DNA from: JAVKSL01 sp039583695 | Lineage (GTDB): Bacteria; Actinomycetota; Acidimicrobiia; Acidimicrobiales; JAJPHD01 | Length of the DNA: 64,000 bases | Direction of reading: 5' to 3' | Assembly (NCBI GenBank): GCA_039583695.1 | Contig: JAVKSL010000007.1 | Span: 1 to 64,000, forward strand | Part shown: one piece after another, positions 17,037-26,240 of the stretch | Layout of the letters: each line of letters begins with the position of its first letter | Numbering within the stretch: position 1 is the stretch's first letter | Notes under the pieces: generated by a model | Told to the model about the DNA's origin: nothing | Seen by the model: the letters and a program-made list of their open reading frames with translations, nothing else | The model's database searches: none | Made by a program: the position numbers and the translations under genes

Positions 17037-17087
17037 CGTACTTGTCGTGATGGTGTGCGTTTTTCGTCGGTCATCACGACAAGTACG
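17037..17087. repeat. 16-bp perfect inverted repeat (hairpin) between convergent genes
   Basis: CGTACTTGTCGTGATG at 17037-17052 is matched exactly by its reverse complement at 17072-17087, with a 19-base loop containing TTTTT. It lies between the ends of ctaG (plus) and the cupin gene (minus), a natural place for a bidirectional transcription terminator. No T-run follows either arm, so a classical rho-independent terminator is not fully supported. It could also be a mobile palindromic repeat. Confidence 0.6.
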
Positions 17088-17176
17088 ATCGCCGGCGACC
17101 TTAGGCGCCGGCAAAGACCTCTCGGAGTTGAACCGACACCACAGCACGAGCTTGTATGGGCCGTCGGGCTCCCGAA

Positions 17177-17716
17177 TCACTGCGGGCCCCGGCGTCTTGC
17201 TCCCACGATTGCCACTGCGATCACCGCCGTCTTAGCCGACCTGTTGCGCCAAGCGTGGCGGTTGCCGTTGAGGACCACGCAATCCCCCTCCTGAAGATGC
17301 ACCTCCACGCCGTCGTCCAGCTCCAGCCATACCTCACCGGACACCACGAGGTCCACGTCCACGGTGTCTGTGGTGTGCATCCGGAGGTTGTCCCGTTCCA
17401 GCACGGCCAGCAGCCCGGGGAGCTTGTCGTTCACCTCGCTCACGGCGTCATCGCCATCGAGCAAGGCGGGAGGGCCCTCGGTGTCTGGCGGGAGGGTGAA
17501 GCACCAGAACCGAAATCCTCCCGGTGGTGGGTAGAAGCGCTCGGTCATCCGGGCAGCACCGTCGCTGGGCAGGCTGAACGGTTGGTCCGCGCCCCAGATC
17601 AGGCTCAGCTCCTGGCTGCCCAGGAGGGCCGCGGTGATCGGTTCCAGGCACTCGTCGCTCACCACCACGGATTTGCCGTCTGGGCGCTGGGCGGTCACCA
17701 CCCTGCGCGGTCGCAT
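17177..17716 (-). CDS. Cupin-domain protein
   Basis: A 179-residue protein with a C-terminal cupin barrel: VDVDLVVSGEVWLELDDGVEVHLQEGDCVVLNGNRHAWRN in spaced pieces (key parts SGEVWLELDD and LQEGDCVVLNGNRHAW). The N-terminal half resembles a family in which two beta domains surround an FWCFTLPPD segment. The usual cupin metal histidines are only partly present, so enzymatic activity is doubtful. Its ATG overlaps the TGA of the response regulator gene by one base, so it belongs to the same operon. It may sense a small molecule or act with the two-component system, which is inference. Confidence 0.75.
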   Translation of the reverse strand: MRPRRVVTAQRPDGKSVVVSDECLEPITAALLGSQELSLIWGADQPFSLPSDGAARMTERFYPPPGGFRFWCFTLPPDTEGPPALLDGDDAVSEVNDKLPGLLAVLERDNLRMHTTDTVDVDLVVSGEVWLELDDGVEVHLQEGDCVVLNGNRHAWRNRSAKTAVIAVAIVGARRRGPQ

Positions 17717-18357
17717 CAGGGGGCCAGCCCGTGGGCACGGGCGTATGCCGCGGCCTGGGTCCGGCTGCGGCTGCGGGTCTTGGCAAATACTCGGTTCACG
17801 TGCGTCTTGATCGTGGCCACGCCCACGTAGAGCAGGGATGCGATCTCGGCATTCGAGCGACCCGCGGCCATCAGCGCCAGAACCTCGACCTCCCTTGCCG
17901 TCAGGCCGTCGGGGAGCTCCACCGGGCGGATCGCGCGCTGGGCGCGCATCGCCGCCTCCGCCAGCCTGGCCTGCACGGCTCCGTCAAGAACGGCTTGCCC
18001 CGCGGCGGCGGCTTCGAGGGCACGGCGGATGTCGTCGCGCCCGGCGTCTTTGGTCAGGTACCCGATCGCCCCCGCTCCCAGGGCGCCGAGCACGGACTCG
18101 TTGTCGGCGTAGGTCGTGAGCACCACCACGGCGGTTCCCGGCCTTCGCGAGCGGATGGCTGCGGTAGCGGCCACCCCGTCGAGCTCCGGCATTCGCAGGT
18201 CCATCAAGACCACATCCGGCTCGTGCCGGTCCACCAGTGCGATTGCCTCGACGCCGTTCGCTGCGGTGCCCACCACCTCCATGCCGGGGAGGCTTCCGAC
18301 GATGGTTGCCAGACCCTCCCGCACCACCCGCTGGTCGTCCGCGATCACCACCCTCAT
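17716..18357 (-). CDS. NarL/LuxR-family response regulator
   Basis: A 213-residue two-component response regulator. The receiver domain has VVIADDQ at the start, the phospho-accepting Asp in VVLMDLRMPELDG (near residue 54), and the switch residue region VVVLTTYAD. The C-terminal LuxR-type helix-turn-helix is LTAREVEVLALMAAGRSNAEIASLLYVG, then ATIKTHVNRVFAK. It overlaps the histidine kinase gene by four bases and the cupin gene by one, giving a kinase-regulator-cupin operon. Target genes are unknown. Confidence 0.93.
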   Translation of the reverse strand: MRVVIADDQRVVREGLATIVGSLPGMEVVGTAANGVEAIALVDRHEPDVVLMDLRMPELDGVAATAAIRSRRPGTAVVVLTTYADNESVLGALGAGAIGYLTKDAGRDDIRRALEAAAAGQAVLDGAVQARLAEAAMRAQRAIRPVELPDGLTAREVEVLALMAAGRSNAEIASLLYVGVATIKTHVNRVFAKTRSRSRTQAAAYARAHGLAP

Positions 18358-19487
18358 GCGGGGATCCTGGTCTCGACCCGCCAGCCGTCGCCGTGCGGAC
18401 CGGCGTCGACCTGCCCGGAGAGCAACAGGACCCGCTCGCGAATCCCCTGGAGCCCGTAGCCAGCGCCAAGAGCCGACCCGGACTGGGGCCGGGTTGCCCC
18501 CTCGTTCAGCACCACCAGGCCCACCGCATCCGAGCCAAAATCCAGCCTCACGATCACCCCTGCCCCGGGTGCGTGCTTGACCGCGTTGGCGAGCGCCTCT
18601 TGGGCCACCCGATATAGCGCCAAGGAGACCTCGGGGACAAGCAGGCGAGGCTCACCCGACACCTCCAGGACGGCACCGGTTCGGACGCAGAGGGCAGCGA
18701 GGCCCTCGGCCAGCGGGATCGGATCCTCTCGCAGAGCTTGCACGGCCTGGCGCGCCTCCTCCAACCCCGCGCCGACCAGCTGGCGCGTGCGCTCGAGGCC
18801 CCCTCGAACGGCGGGCGCCACTGGCTCGGAGCCGGATACCGCCTCGAGCGCCTCCAGCTGGACCGAGAGCGCCCCCAGGGTGTGGGCCAGGACGTCGTGG
18901 ATCTCTCGAGCCAGGCGGTTGCGCTCGGCGAGCACCGAGGCGCGTGCCCGCTCAACCTCGGCGCGCTCGGCTTCGATGGCGATCAGGCTGTCGTGCTCGG
19001 CACGGCCCACGGCTTGACGACGCCCCATGCCGACAACCAGGCCCGCCAGGGCGACCAGTGCTCCATCTAGTGCCAGCACGAGCGGCTGACCCCCGAAAGC
19101 CGCCGAGCACAGGACAGCCACAGGGCCCACGGCGCTGAGCGCGAGGGCGCCGGGCAGCTCGAATGCGATACCTGCGTCCATCCCGGCCACCCCGACAAAG
19201 GCGAGAGCCATCGCTCCCCACGGAACCAGCGCCCCGCCTGCTGCTCCCAGGAGGGCCACGACTGCGACGACGGCCAGCGGCCGCCGCCGGACCCAGGCAA
19301 AGAGCCAGCCAACCCAGGCGACGGCGGCCGCGGCCAGCAACACCGCAAACCATGGTCCCCGGGGGCTGGACGCCGGCTCGGCGATGGTCGCCCACACGAG
19401 CAGACCAAGGCCGAGCGACCGGGTGATGCTCAGCAATCGCGGTCCCTCGAACAGCGCTCGCTCATGGACCACCCGTTGCACACACAC
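18354..19487 (-). CDS. Sensor histidine kinase (HisKA_3, NarX/DesK type)
   Basis: A 377-residue membrane-bound sensor kinase. About five hydrophobic segments fill the first 150 residues. A coiled segment is followed by the dimerisation box EIHDVLAHTLGALS with the phospho-accepting His. The ATPase domain has VAQEALANAVKHA (N box), and GAGYGLQGIRERV (G box). With few extracellular loops it probably senses a membrane or lipid-phase signal. A GTG at 19487 gives the longest form; nearby in-frame starts are possible. It is translationally coupled to the response regulator. Confidence 0.9.
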   Translation of the reverse strand: MCVQRVVHERALFEGPRLLSITRSLGLGLLVWATIAEPASSPRGPWFAVLLAAAAVAWVGWLFAWVRRRPLAVVAVVALLGAAGGALVPWGAMALAFVGVAGMDAGIAFELPGALALSAVGPVAVLCSAAFGGQPLVLALDGALVALAGLVVGMGRRQAVGRAEHDSLIAIEAERAEVERARASVLAERNRLAREIHDVLAHTLGALSVQLEALEAVSGSEPVAPAVRGGLERTRQLVGAGLEEARQAVQALREDPIPLAEGLAALCVRTGAVLEVSGEPRLLVPEVSLALYRVAQEALANAVKHAPGAGVIVRLDFGSDAVGLVVLNEGATRPQSGSALGAGYGLQGIRERVLLLSGQVDAGPHGDGWRVETRIPA

Positions 19488-19505
19488 AATGATGCCCGGT
19501 CTTGC

Positions 19506-20045
19506 CTAGGCTCGCCGATCGATCGGATCGCTCGACAATCTGAGCTCCCGAAGCTGGCGTCCGAGCGAGGACCGAGCCCGCCAGGCCAGCACGCCGTTGC
19601 GCCCCACCACCTCGGCGAGGGCCATCAGGATCAGGCTGGCCGCCCACGCCTCCAGGACGATCCCGTTGGCCGCGCTAAAGCGTGCAACTGCTGGGCCACC
19701 GCCATTGCTGGCATAGATCTCGAAGGCCAGGCGGCCACCGACACCCACAATCCACAGGGTCGCGGCCAGCGCGCCGGCCTTGGCGATCGGCACCCCGTCG
19801 GGCCCTGGGCGGATCGCGGTCGCCAGCGCGCAGCCCACGCCCAGGGCGAGACCGACGCACGCCCCCAAGACGGTGAGCACCAGGCTGTTTCCCGAGGCGG
19901 GGATCCCGTGAAGGTAGGTGACCGCAGCCCAGATCACCAGGCCGAGCGGCCAGAGCAGCCCAAACATGGTTAGCCGCTTTCCGCGGATCTGGCGTAGCAC
20001 CAGGGCTACTAGGACACCGCTGATCAAATAGCCGGAGATTGACAT
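19506..20045 (-). CDS. CcdC-like (DUF1453) membrane protein
   Basis: About 179 residues from the ATG at 20045 (an in-frame start at 20063 adds six). It has five hydrophobic segments and a short basic loop RQIRGKRLTMFGLLW early in the protein, a pattern I associate with the CcdC/DUF1453 group of small membrane proteins. It is on the same strand as the two-component operon, 18 bases upstream of the kinase start, so it may be the first gene of that transcript. The role is unknown. Confidence 0.6.
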   Translation of the reverse strand: MSISGYLISGVLVALVLRQIRGKRLTMFGLLWPLGLVIWAAVTYLHGIPASGNSLVLTVLGACVGLALGVGCALATAIRPGPDGVPIAKAGALAATLWIVGVGGRLAFEIYASNGGGPAVARFSAANGIVLEAWAASLILMALAEVVGRNGVLAWRARSSLGRQLRELRLSSDPIDRRA

Positions 20046-20117
20046 GCTTAGAGTCTCTGGCAACCGGGAGACGGTGTCGTCAGCTCCAGGGTTGATTCAC
20101 GGGTGGATCTGCCTCCA

Positions 20118-20166
20118 CCCGAGCCACCCGAGCCACCCGAGCCACCCGAGCCACCCGAGCTGCCCG
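20118..20166. repeat. 9-bp tandem repeat
   Basis: The 9-mer GAGCCACCC repeats about four times, followed by two GAGCTGCCC variants, just upstream of the methyltransferase start. If read in the methyltransferase frame it would encode Pro-Glu-Pro repeats, but a later ATG is the better start, so the array is probably in the 5' leader. It also lies within 75 bases of the minus-strand gene start. Confidence 0.75.
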
Positions 20167-20189
20167 AGCTGCCCGGCTACCCTGTCCAT

Positions 20190-20750
20190 ATGCCTGACCG
20201 GGGTGGGTCCTACCAGGCCCGCTTCGATGAGCTCGCCGCCCGGGGCGTCGACGTTCACGGCGAGGCCGACCTGGTCGAGGCGCTCGGGGCACGCCGGGTC
20301 CTCGACGCCGGGTGCGGGACCGGCCGGGTGGCGATCGAGCTGGCCCGCCGGGGCATCTCCACGGTGGGGGTAGACGTTGACCCCTCGATGCTGTGGACCG
20401 CGCGTCACAGCGCTCCCGAGCTCGACTGGCGCCAAGCGGATCTGGTGAGCGTCGTCCTGCCGGCCGCGGCCTTCGACCTGGTGCTGATGGCTGGCAACGT
20501 GATGATCTTCGTGGCGCCCGGCACCCAGGCCGAGGTGATCGCCAACCTGGCCCCGACCCTCGTGCCGGGCGGGCTGCTCGTGTCGGGCTTCCAGCTGGGG
20601 AGCGACTGGGGGCTCGGCGACTACGACCGCTGCGCCCGGGCGGCGGGCCTGGTGCCGGTCGAGCGGTGGTCGACCTGGGACCGAGCGCCCTGGCGCCCAG
20701 ACAGCCGGTACGCGGTGTCAGTCCACCGGCTCCGAGCGCACGAGGGCTAG
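20190..20750 (+). CDS. Class I SAM-dependent methyltransferase
   Basis: A 186-residue methyltransferase with the AdoMet-binding motif VLDAGCGTGRVAIELA and acidic loop VGVDVDPSML. Motif II is AAFDLVLMAGNVMIFV, and VPGGLLVSGFQLG is the post-II segment. It is small, with no recognition domain, so the substrate cannot be predicted. I start at the ATG at 20190; the frame continues upstream to 20103 through the Pro-Glu repeat, which is not typical of the family. It ends 33 bases inside the convergent GH31 gene, so the two genes overlap tail to tail. Confidence 0.82.
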   Translation: MPDRGGSYQARFDELAARGVDVHGEADLVEALGARRVLDAGCGTGRVAIELARRGISTVGVDVDPSMLWTARHSAPELDWRQADLVSVVLPAAAFDLVLMAGNVMIFVAPGTQAEVIANLAPTLVPGGLLVSGFQLGSDWGLGDYDRCARAAGLVPVERWSTWDRAPWRPDSRYAVSVHRLRAHEG

Positions 20751-23150
20751 CTGGCGGTCCGGCTCGCCGGGCAGGTGCGCCACGGCAGTGGCAGCCCGGC
20801 GAGCCGCCTCCTCACAGCGCAGTGCCTCGCCCCCCGGCTCCAGGCGGTAACGATGCGTGAGGCCCCCGTCGTAGACGACGCCCGACGCCCCCGCTGGCGC
20901 CGGCCAGCAGTGCATCGTCCAGGCGCCTTCGGAATATGCACCACTGTGGGCCACCACCGTGGGCCACATCGGTACCACCGAGCCCGCCCGTACGAAAACC
21001 GGAGCCCGCTCCAGGGGCACTTCCAGGTGGATGACGCTCGGACCCTGGTAGGCCACCCCTGACCACAGATCCACCCATCCTCCCGGCGGGATCACACAGC
21101 GGGTCCTGACCGGGTCGGGCGAGTCGTCCAGCACCGGGACCACCAACAGGTCCGAACCCAGCAGGTACTGGGTGTCGAGCGACCAATGAGACAGCTCGTC
21201 GGGGTACTCGACGCACAGCGGTCGCATCATCGGCCAGCCGAAGCGTGCGGCCTCTTCCGCCACGCTCATCAGGTAGGGAAGCAGCCGGTAGCGCAGGCGA
21301 GCGAACTCCCGCACGATGCCCAGGGCGACCTCCCCGAACTGCCAGGGCTCCCGGGGACCGAGCCCGTGAAAGCGGGCCAGCGGCGACAGGCATCCCCACT
21401 GCGCCCAGCGGATGTAGCACTCGGCGCTCGGCCCGGGGCCGTAGAAGCCCCCGATGTCGTGTCCCCACAGCCCAGGCGCGCTCAGCGACCAGGACAGGCC
21501 AGCCCGAAGCGTGGCCGCCATGCCCGCCACGCTCGACTCTGGGTCGCCGCCCCACTGGGCCGGGTAGCGCTGGGAGCCGGCCCAGCCGCTGCGTCCCCAC
21601 ACCAGCCCGCCTTTCGGGGTGATCGCCTCCGAGACGGTGCGGTTGTACCACAGCGGGTACAGGTTTCGCCACGTCCGGCCGGAGCGCCTGTCGTGCATCA
21701 CTGCATCGTCGACAAGCCCCTCCCCGAAGTCGGTGGTGAACGCCGCCACCCCGAGCTCCAGGAGCGGGAGGTGCTGGCGCTTCCACCACGCCCGCGCCCG
21801 TGGGTTGGAAAAATCGACCAGGTGGCGCGGCCTGCCGTCCCTGGCGAACACCCGAGCCTCCGCCAGCCCGCCGCGTGCACCGTGGACCAGGAAGCTCGAC
21901 TGCTCTGCCTCCAAGTGAAGGGGCGACTCCGGATCCAGGTAGGGCAGCTCCCACAGGCAGAGGTGGAATCCCTCGGCGGCGAGCTGGGCCACCAGCTCCG
22001 CCGGGTCGCCGAACTTGGCCCAGCTCCAGCCAAAGTCGCAGTTGAGCAAGTCCAGCTCCAGCCAGTCCGGGTCGAGGCTCAAAACGTCGCAGGGCACGCC
22101 GTGCGCCCGCATCCCGCTGGCCGCCTCGGCCAGCTCGGCGCGGTTGCGGTATCGACATCGAGACATCCACACACCGAGCGCCCAGGGTGGTGGCGCCGGA
22201 GCCCGACCAGTGACGGCGGTATAGGCGCTCAGGCGATCCTTGAGCGCCGCTCCGGCGAACAGGAACAGGTCCACCCGCTCCTCCTCGCACTCGAGGCTCA
22301 GCAGGGCCGGATGGCGCGCCCCCACGTCGGCGGTCACTGGCCCCGGGGTATGCACGAAGCCGCTGTAGCCGGCACTGGAGTGAAAGACCGGTGCCGCCTT
22401 GTAGGTGCGACCGGTTCCGGCGCCCAGGGCGTCCTCGGCCACCAGGCACAGCCGGGCTCCGCCTTTGGCCAGGTTGCCGAACTGCTCACCAAAGCCCACC
22501 ACGGCCTCAGCCGGCGCCAGCTCGAAGCTGCACCAGGCCATGCCGTCCCCGAAGGCCAACGCTGGTGCCAGCGGGAAGCCCGCCACCTGGCGCCTATCCC
22601 CGCCGCTGGCGCTGAGCCGCCGACCGTCCCGGCCGGCCAGGGCCCACCCGAATGGTTGGCGGCGTATGGTCATGCTGGCATGGTCGGTGGCGAGGGTTAC
22701 CGAGCCGGGCTCCTCGGAGAGCTCGAAGGGCCAGCCCTCGCCGGCGCTCACAACGATCCCGTCCTCGATCCCGTCAGCTGCCCGATCCCAGCCCTCCCCG
22801 GCCCACAGGGTCATGCGGAATGCCGCCGGGCCTGGCACCCGCAAGCGCACCACGCCGACCCGCGTCTCCACGGGCATGCCTGCGCCCAGCGTAGGAGCAT
22901 TCGGGAGGCGCAACTCCAGTCCCTGCCCTACCGGGTCCTCGGTGGTCAACAGGCCGGGCATCGGCTCCAGCGGCCAGTATCGCACCGCGCTGACCGAAAG
23001 GTCGACCCAGCCGTCACCTCGTGCCACGTGGTCCACCGACCGGACCAGGAAACTGCCCCGATGGCTCGACGCTGCCGTCATCTGCTCATTGGAGCACGGA
23101 TCTGGCTGCTGGTCGAGCCACGGGCTCGCCAGCGCCAGACGCTCAAGCAT
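20718..23150 (-). CDS. Glycoside hydrolase family 31 (alpha-glucosidase/alpha-xylosidase)
   Basis: An 810-residue GH31 enzyme. The N-terminal beta-sandwich carries the galactose-mutarotase-like region with VVGFGEQFGNLAK. The barrel shows LGVWMSRCRYRNRAELAE and VLSLDPDWLE. The catalytic nucleophile Asp is in FTTDFGEGLVDDA, and the acid/base Asp in QWGGDPESSV. The family motif GLWGHDIGGFYG and a C-terminal DLLVVPVLDD segment follow. The FTTDFGE form is closer to bacterial YicI-like alpha-xylosidases and alpha-glucosidases than to archaeal maltases. It has no signal peptide, so it probably acts on imported oligosaccharides, alongside MalQ. A shorter start at 23081 is possible. Confidence 0.92.
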   Translation of the reverse strand: MLERLALASPWLDQQPDPCSNEQMTAASSHRGSFLVRSVDHVARGDGWVDLSVSAVRYWPLEPMPGLLTTEDPVGQGLELRLPNAPTLGAGMPVETRVGVVRLRVPGPAAFRMTLWAGEGWDRAADGIEDGIVVSAGEGWPFELSEEPGSVTLATDHASMTIRRQPFGWALAGRDGRRLSASGGDRRQVAGFPLAPALAFGDGMAWCSFELAPAEAVVGFGEQFGNLAKGGARLCLVAEDALGAGTGRTYKAAPVFHSSAGYSGFVHTPGPVTADVGARHPALLSLECEEERVDLFLFAGAALKDRLSAYTAVTGRAPAPPPWALGVWMSRCRYRNRAELAEAASGMRAHGVPCDVLSLDPDWLELDLLNCDFGWSWAKFGDPAELVAQLAAEGFHLCLWELPYLDPESPLHLEAEQSSFLVHGARGGLAEARVFARDGRPRHLVDFSNPRARAWWKRQHLPLLELGVAAFTTDFGEGLVDDAVMHDRRSGRTWRNLYPLWYNRTVSEAITPKGGLVWGRSGWAGSQRYPAQWGGDPESSVAGMAATLRAGLSWSLSAPGLWGHDIGGFYGPGPSAECYIRWAQWGCLSPLARFHGLGPREPWQFGEVALGIVREFARLRYRLLPYLMSVAEEAARFGWPMMRPLCVEYPDELSHWSLDTQYLLGSDLLVVPVLDDSPDPVRTRCVIPPGGWVDLWSGVAYQGPSVIHLEVPLERAPVFVRAGSVVPMWPTVVAHSGAYSEGAWTMHCWPAPAGASGVVYDGGLTHRYRLEPGGEALRCEEAARRAATAVAHLPGEPDRQLALVRSEPVD

Positions 23151-23204
23151 TAGTTTTCAACTGCCGAAGCATGGCATGTGAATCACAGTTGGCGAGGAGA
23201 GGTC

Positions 23205-24491
23205 ATGGGTCGAGGCCTGAGGCTGCGCCGGGTGCTCGCGCGGGTCTTGGCAGCCGTGCTCGTGCCCACTGCCACGCTTGGAGGGCTCTACGTGACGCGA
23301 GCTGGCGCCAGCGCGGCGGCGACCTGCGCCAGCCAGACGCCAAGGCCGGGCTGGGTGGAGACGTGGAGCACCAGCCTGATCGCCGCCAGCCGCGCCAACC
23401 CGACTGCGGAGAGCGGCTTTCACAACCAGACCCTGCGAGAGGTGATCCCAGTCACCCTTGGCGGTACACAGGTGCGGATCACACTGTCCAACGCGTACGG
23501 CCACGCACCGCTCATCGTCCACGACGCGCACGTCGCCATCAGCCGGCCCGGCGGGAGCATCGTGGCCAGCACCAACCGCCAGGTCAGCTTCTCCGGCCGA
23601 CCTTTCACCGTCATCCCTCCGGGCGCCGAGACGTCGAGCGACCAGGTCGACCTGGACGTCCCCAACGGGTCCGAGCTGGCGGTGAGCATCTACCTGCCCG
23701 GCCGCACCGGTCCCTCCAGCTGGGAGCCGGGGGCCTACATGACCAGCTACGTCTCGACGACGGGTGATCACGCCGGGGCGCTGGGTGCAGACGCATTCAC
23801 CACCCCGATCGCCGCCTGGTATTACCTGGCGGGGGTGGCGGTGCACAACCCGGCCCAGATCGGCTCGGTGGTGGCTTTCGGCGACTCCATAACCGCCGGC
23901 CAGAAGTCCACCCTGAACGGGAGGGCCACCTGGCCCGACTTCCTGGCCCGACGGGTCTTGGCCAGCGAGCCGGTTGGGCACCGCGTGAGCATCCTCGACG
24001 CCGGCATCCCGGGCAACCAGGTCCTCAACAGCTCGGCTGACGGCACCAGCGCGGAGAGGCGGTTCAAGGTCGACGTCGCCGCCCAGACCGGCGTGAGGAC
24101 GGTGATCCTGCTCGAGGGGACCAACGACCTCCGCCTGGACAAGGGCGCCAACAACGTAGTGCCCCTAACGGCCGCGGAGCTCATCCAGGGCATGAGCGAC
24201 ATCATCTCCCAGGCTCACGCCGACGGGCTGCGGATCATCGGGGGCACCATCCTGCCCTTCGCTGGGGACACCGGTTACTACAACGCACACTCCGCGGCCG
24301 TCCGTGAGCAGGTCAATCACTGGATCCTCACCAGCGGCGCCTTCGACGGGGTCATCAACTTCGCCGCCGCCGTCGCCGACCCGTCGGACCCGCAGGAGAT
24401 CAACCCGGCATACGGCGGCCCCGTGCACCCCAACGACGCCGGCTACCAGGCCATGGCCAATGGGGTGAGCTTGAACCTGCTCTGCCCCTGA
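23205..24491 (+). CDS. Secreted SGNH/GDSL-family hydrolase
   Basis: About 428 residues. The N-terminus has an Arg-rich start, a hydrophobic stretch and an ASAAAT segment, a probable Sec or Tat-like signal peptide. A beta-rich domain covers residues to roughly 210. The SGNH esterase domain then shows block I VAFGDSIT (Ser), block II Gly in DAGIPGN, block III Asn in LEGTNDLR, and block V HPNDAGY with catalytic Asp and His. It probably deacylates cell-wall or plant polysaccharides or lipids outside the cell. GAGGAGAGG just upstream supports the ATG at 23205 over one at 23178. Confidence 0.88.
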   Translation: MGRGLRLRRVLARVLAAVLVPTATLGGLYVTRAGASAAATCASQTPRPGWVETWSTSLIAASRANPTAESGFHNQTLREVIPVTLGGTQVRITLSNAYGHAPLIVHDAHVAISRPGGSIVASTNRQVSFSGRPFTVIPPGAETSSDQVDLDVPNGSELAVSIYLPGRTGPSSWEPGAYMTSYVSTTGDHAGALGADAFTTPIAAWYYLAGVAVHNPAQIGSVVAFGDSITAGQKSTLNGRATWPDFLARRVLASEPVGHRVSILDAGIPGNQVLNSSADGTSAERRFKVDVAAQTGVRTVILLEGTNDLRLDKGANNVVPLTAAELIQGMSDIISQAHADGLRIIGGTILPFAGDTGYYNAHSAAVREQVNHWILTSGAFDGVINFAAAVADPSDPQEINPAYGGPVHPNDAGYQAMANGVSLNLLCP

Positions 24492-24524
24492 GCATCCGAA
24501 GCGATTGCACTTAGGCCCCTCTGA

Positions 24525-26179
<1,655 letters not shown>

Positions 26180-26240
26180 GGGTTCGCGGGCACTGGTCGG
26201 GTCGAGCGCTGAGGCCTATTCCCCCTATCCTCGACGCTGG

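Noticed and set aside
21186..23153. A 655-codon open frame on the plus strand opposite the GH31 gene
   Set aside because: It is the antisense reading of a clear GH31 enzyme with all catalytic motifs; high GC content leaves such frames open. It shows no family pattern of its own.
9419..24518. A shared GCGATTG...CTTAG...CCC motif at 9419-9437 and 24501-24518, before the DmsB-DmsC and eno genes
   Set aside because: Only two loosely matching copies with different spacing; could be a promoter element, but chance cannot be excluded.
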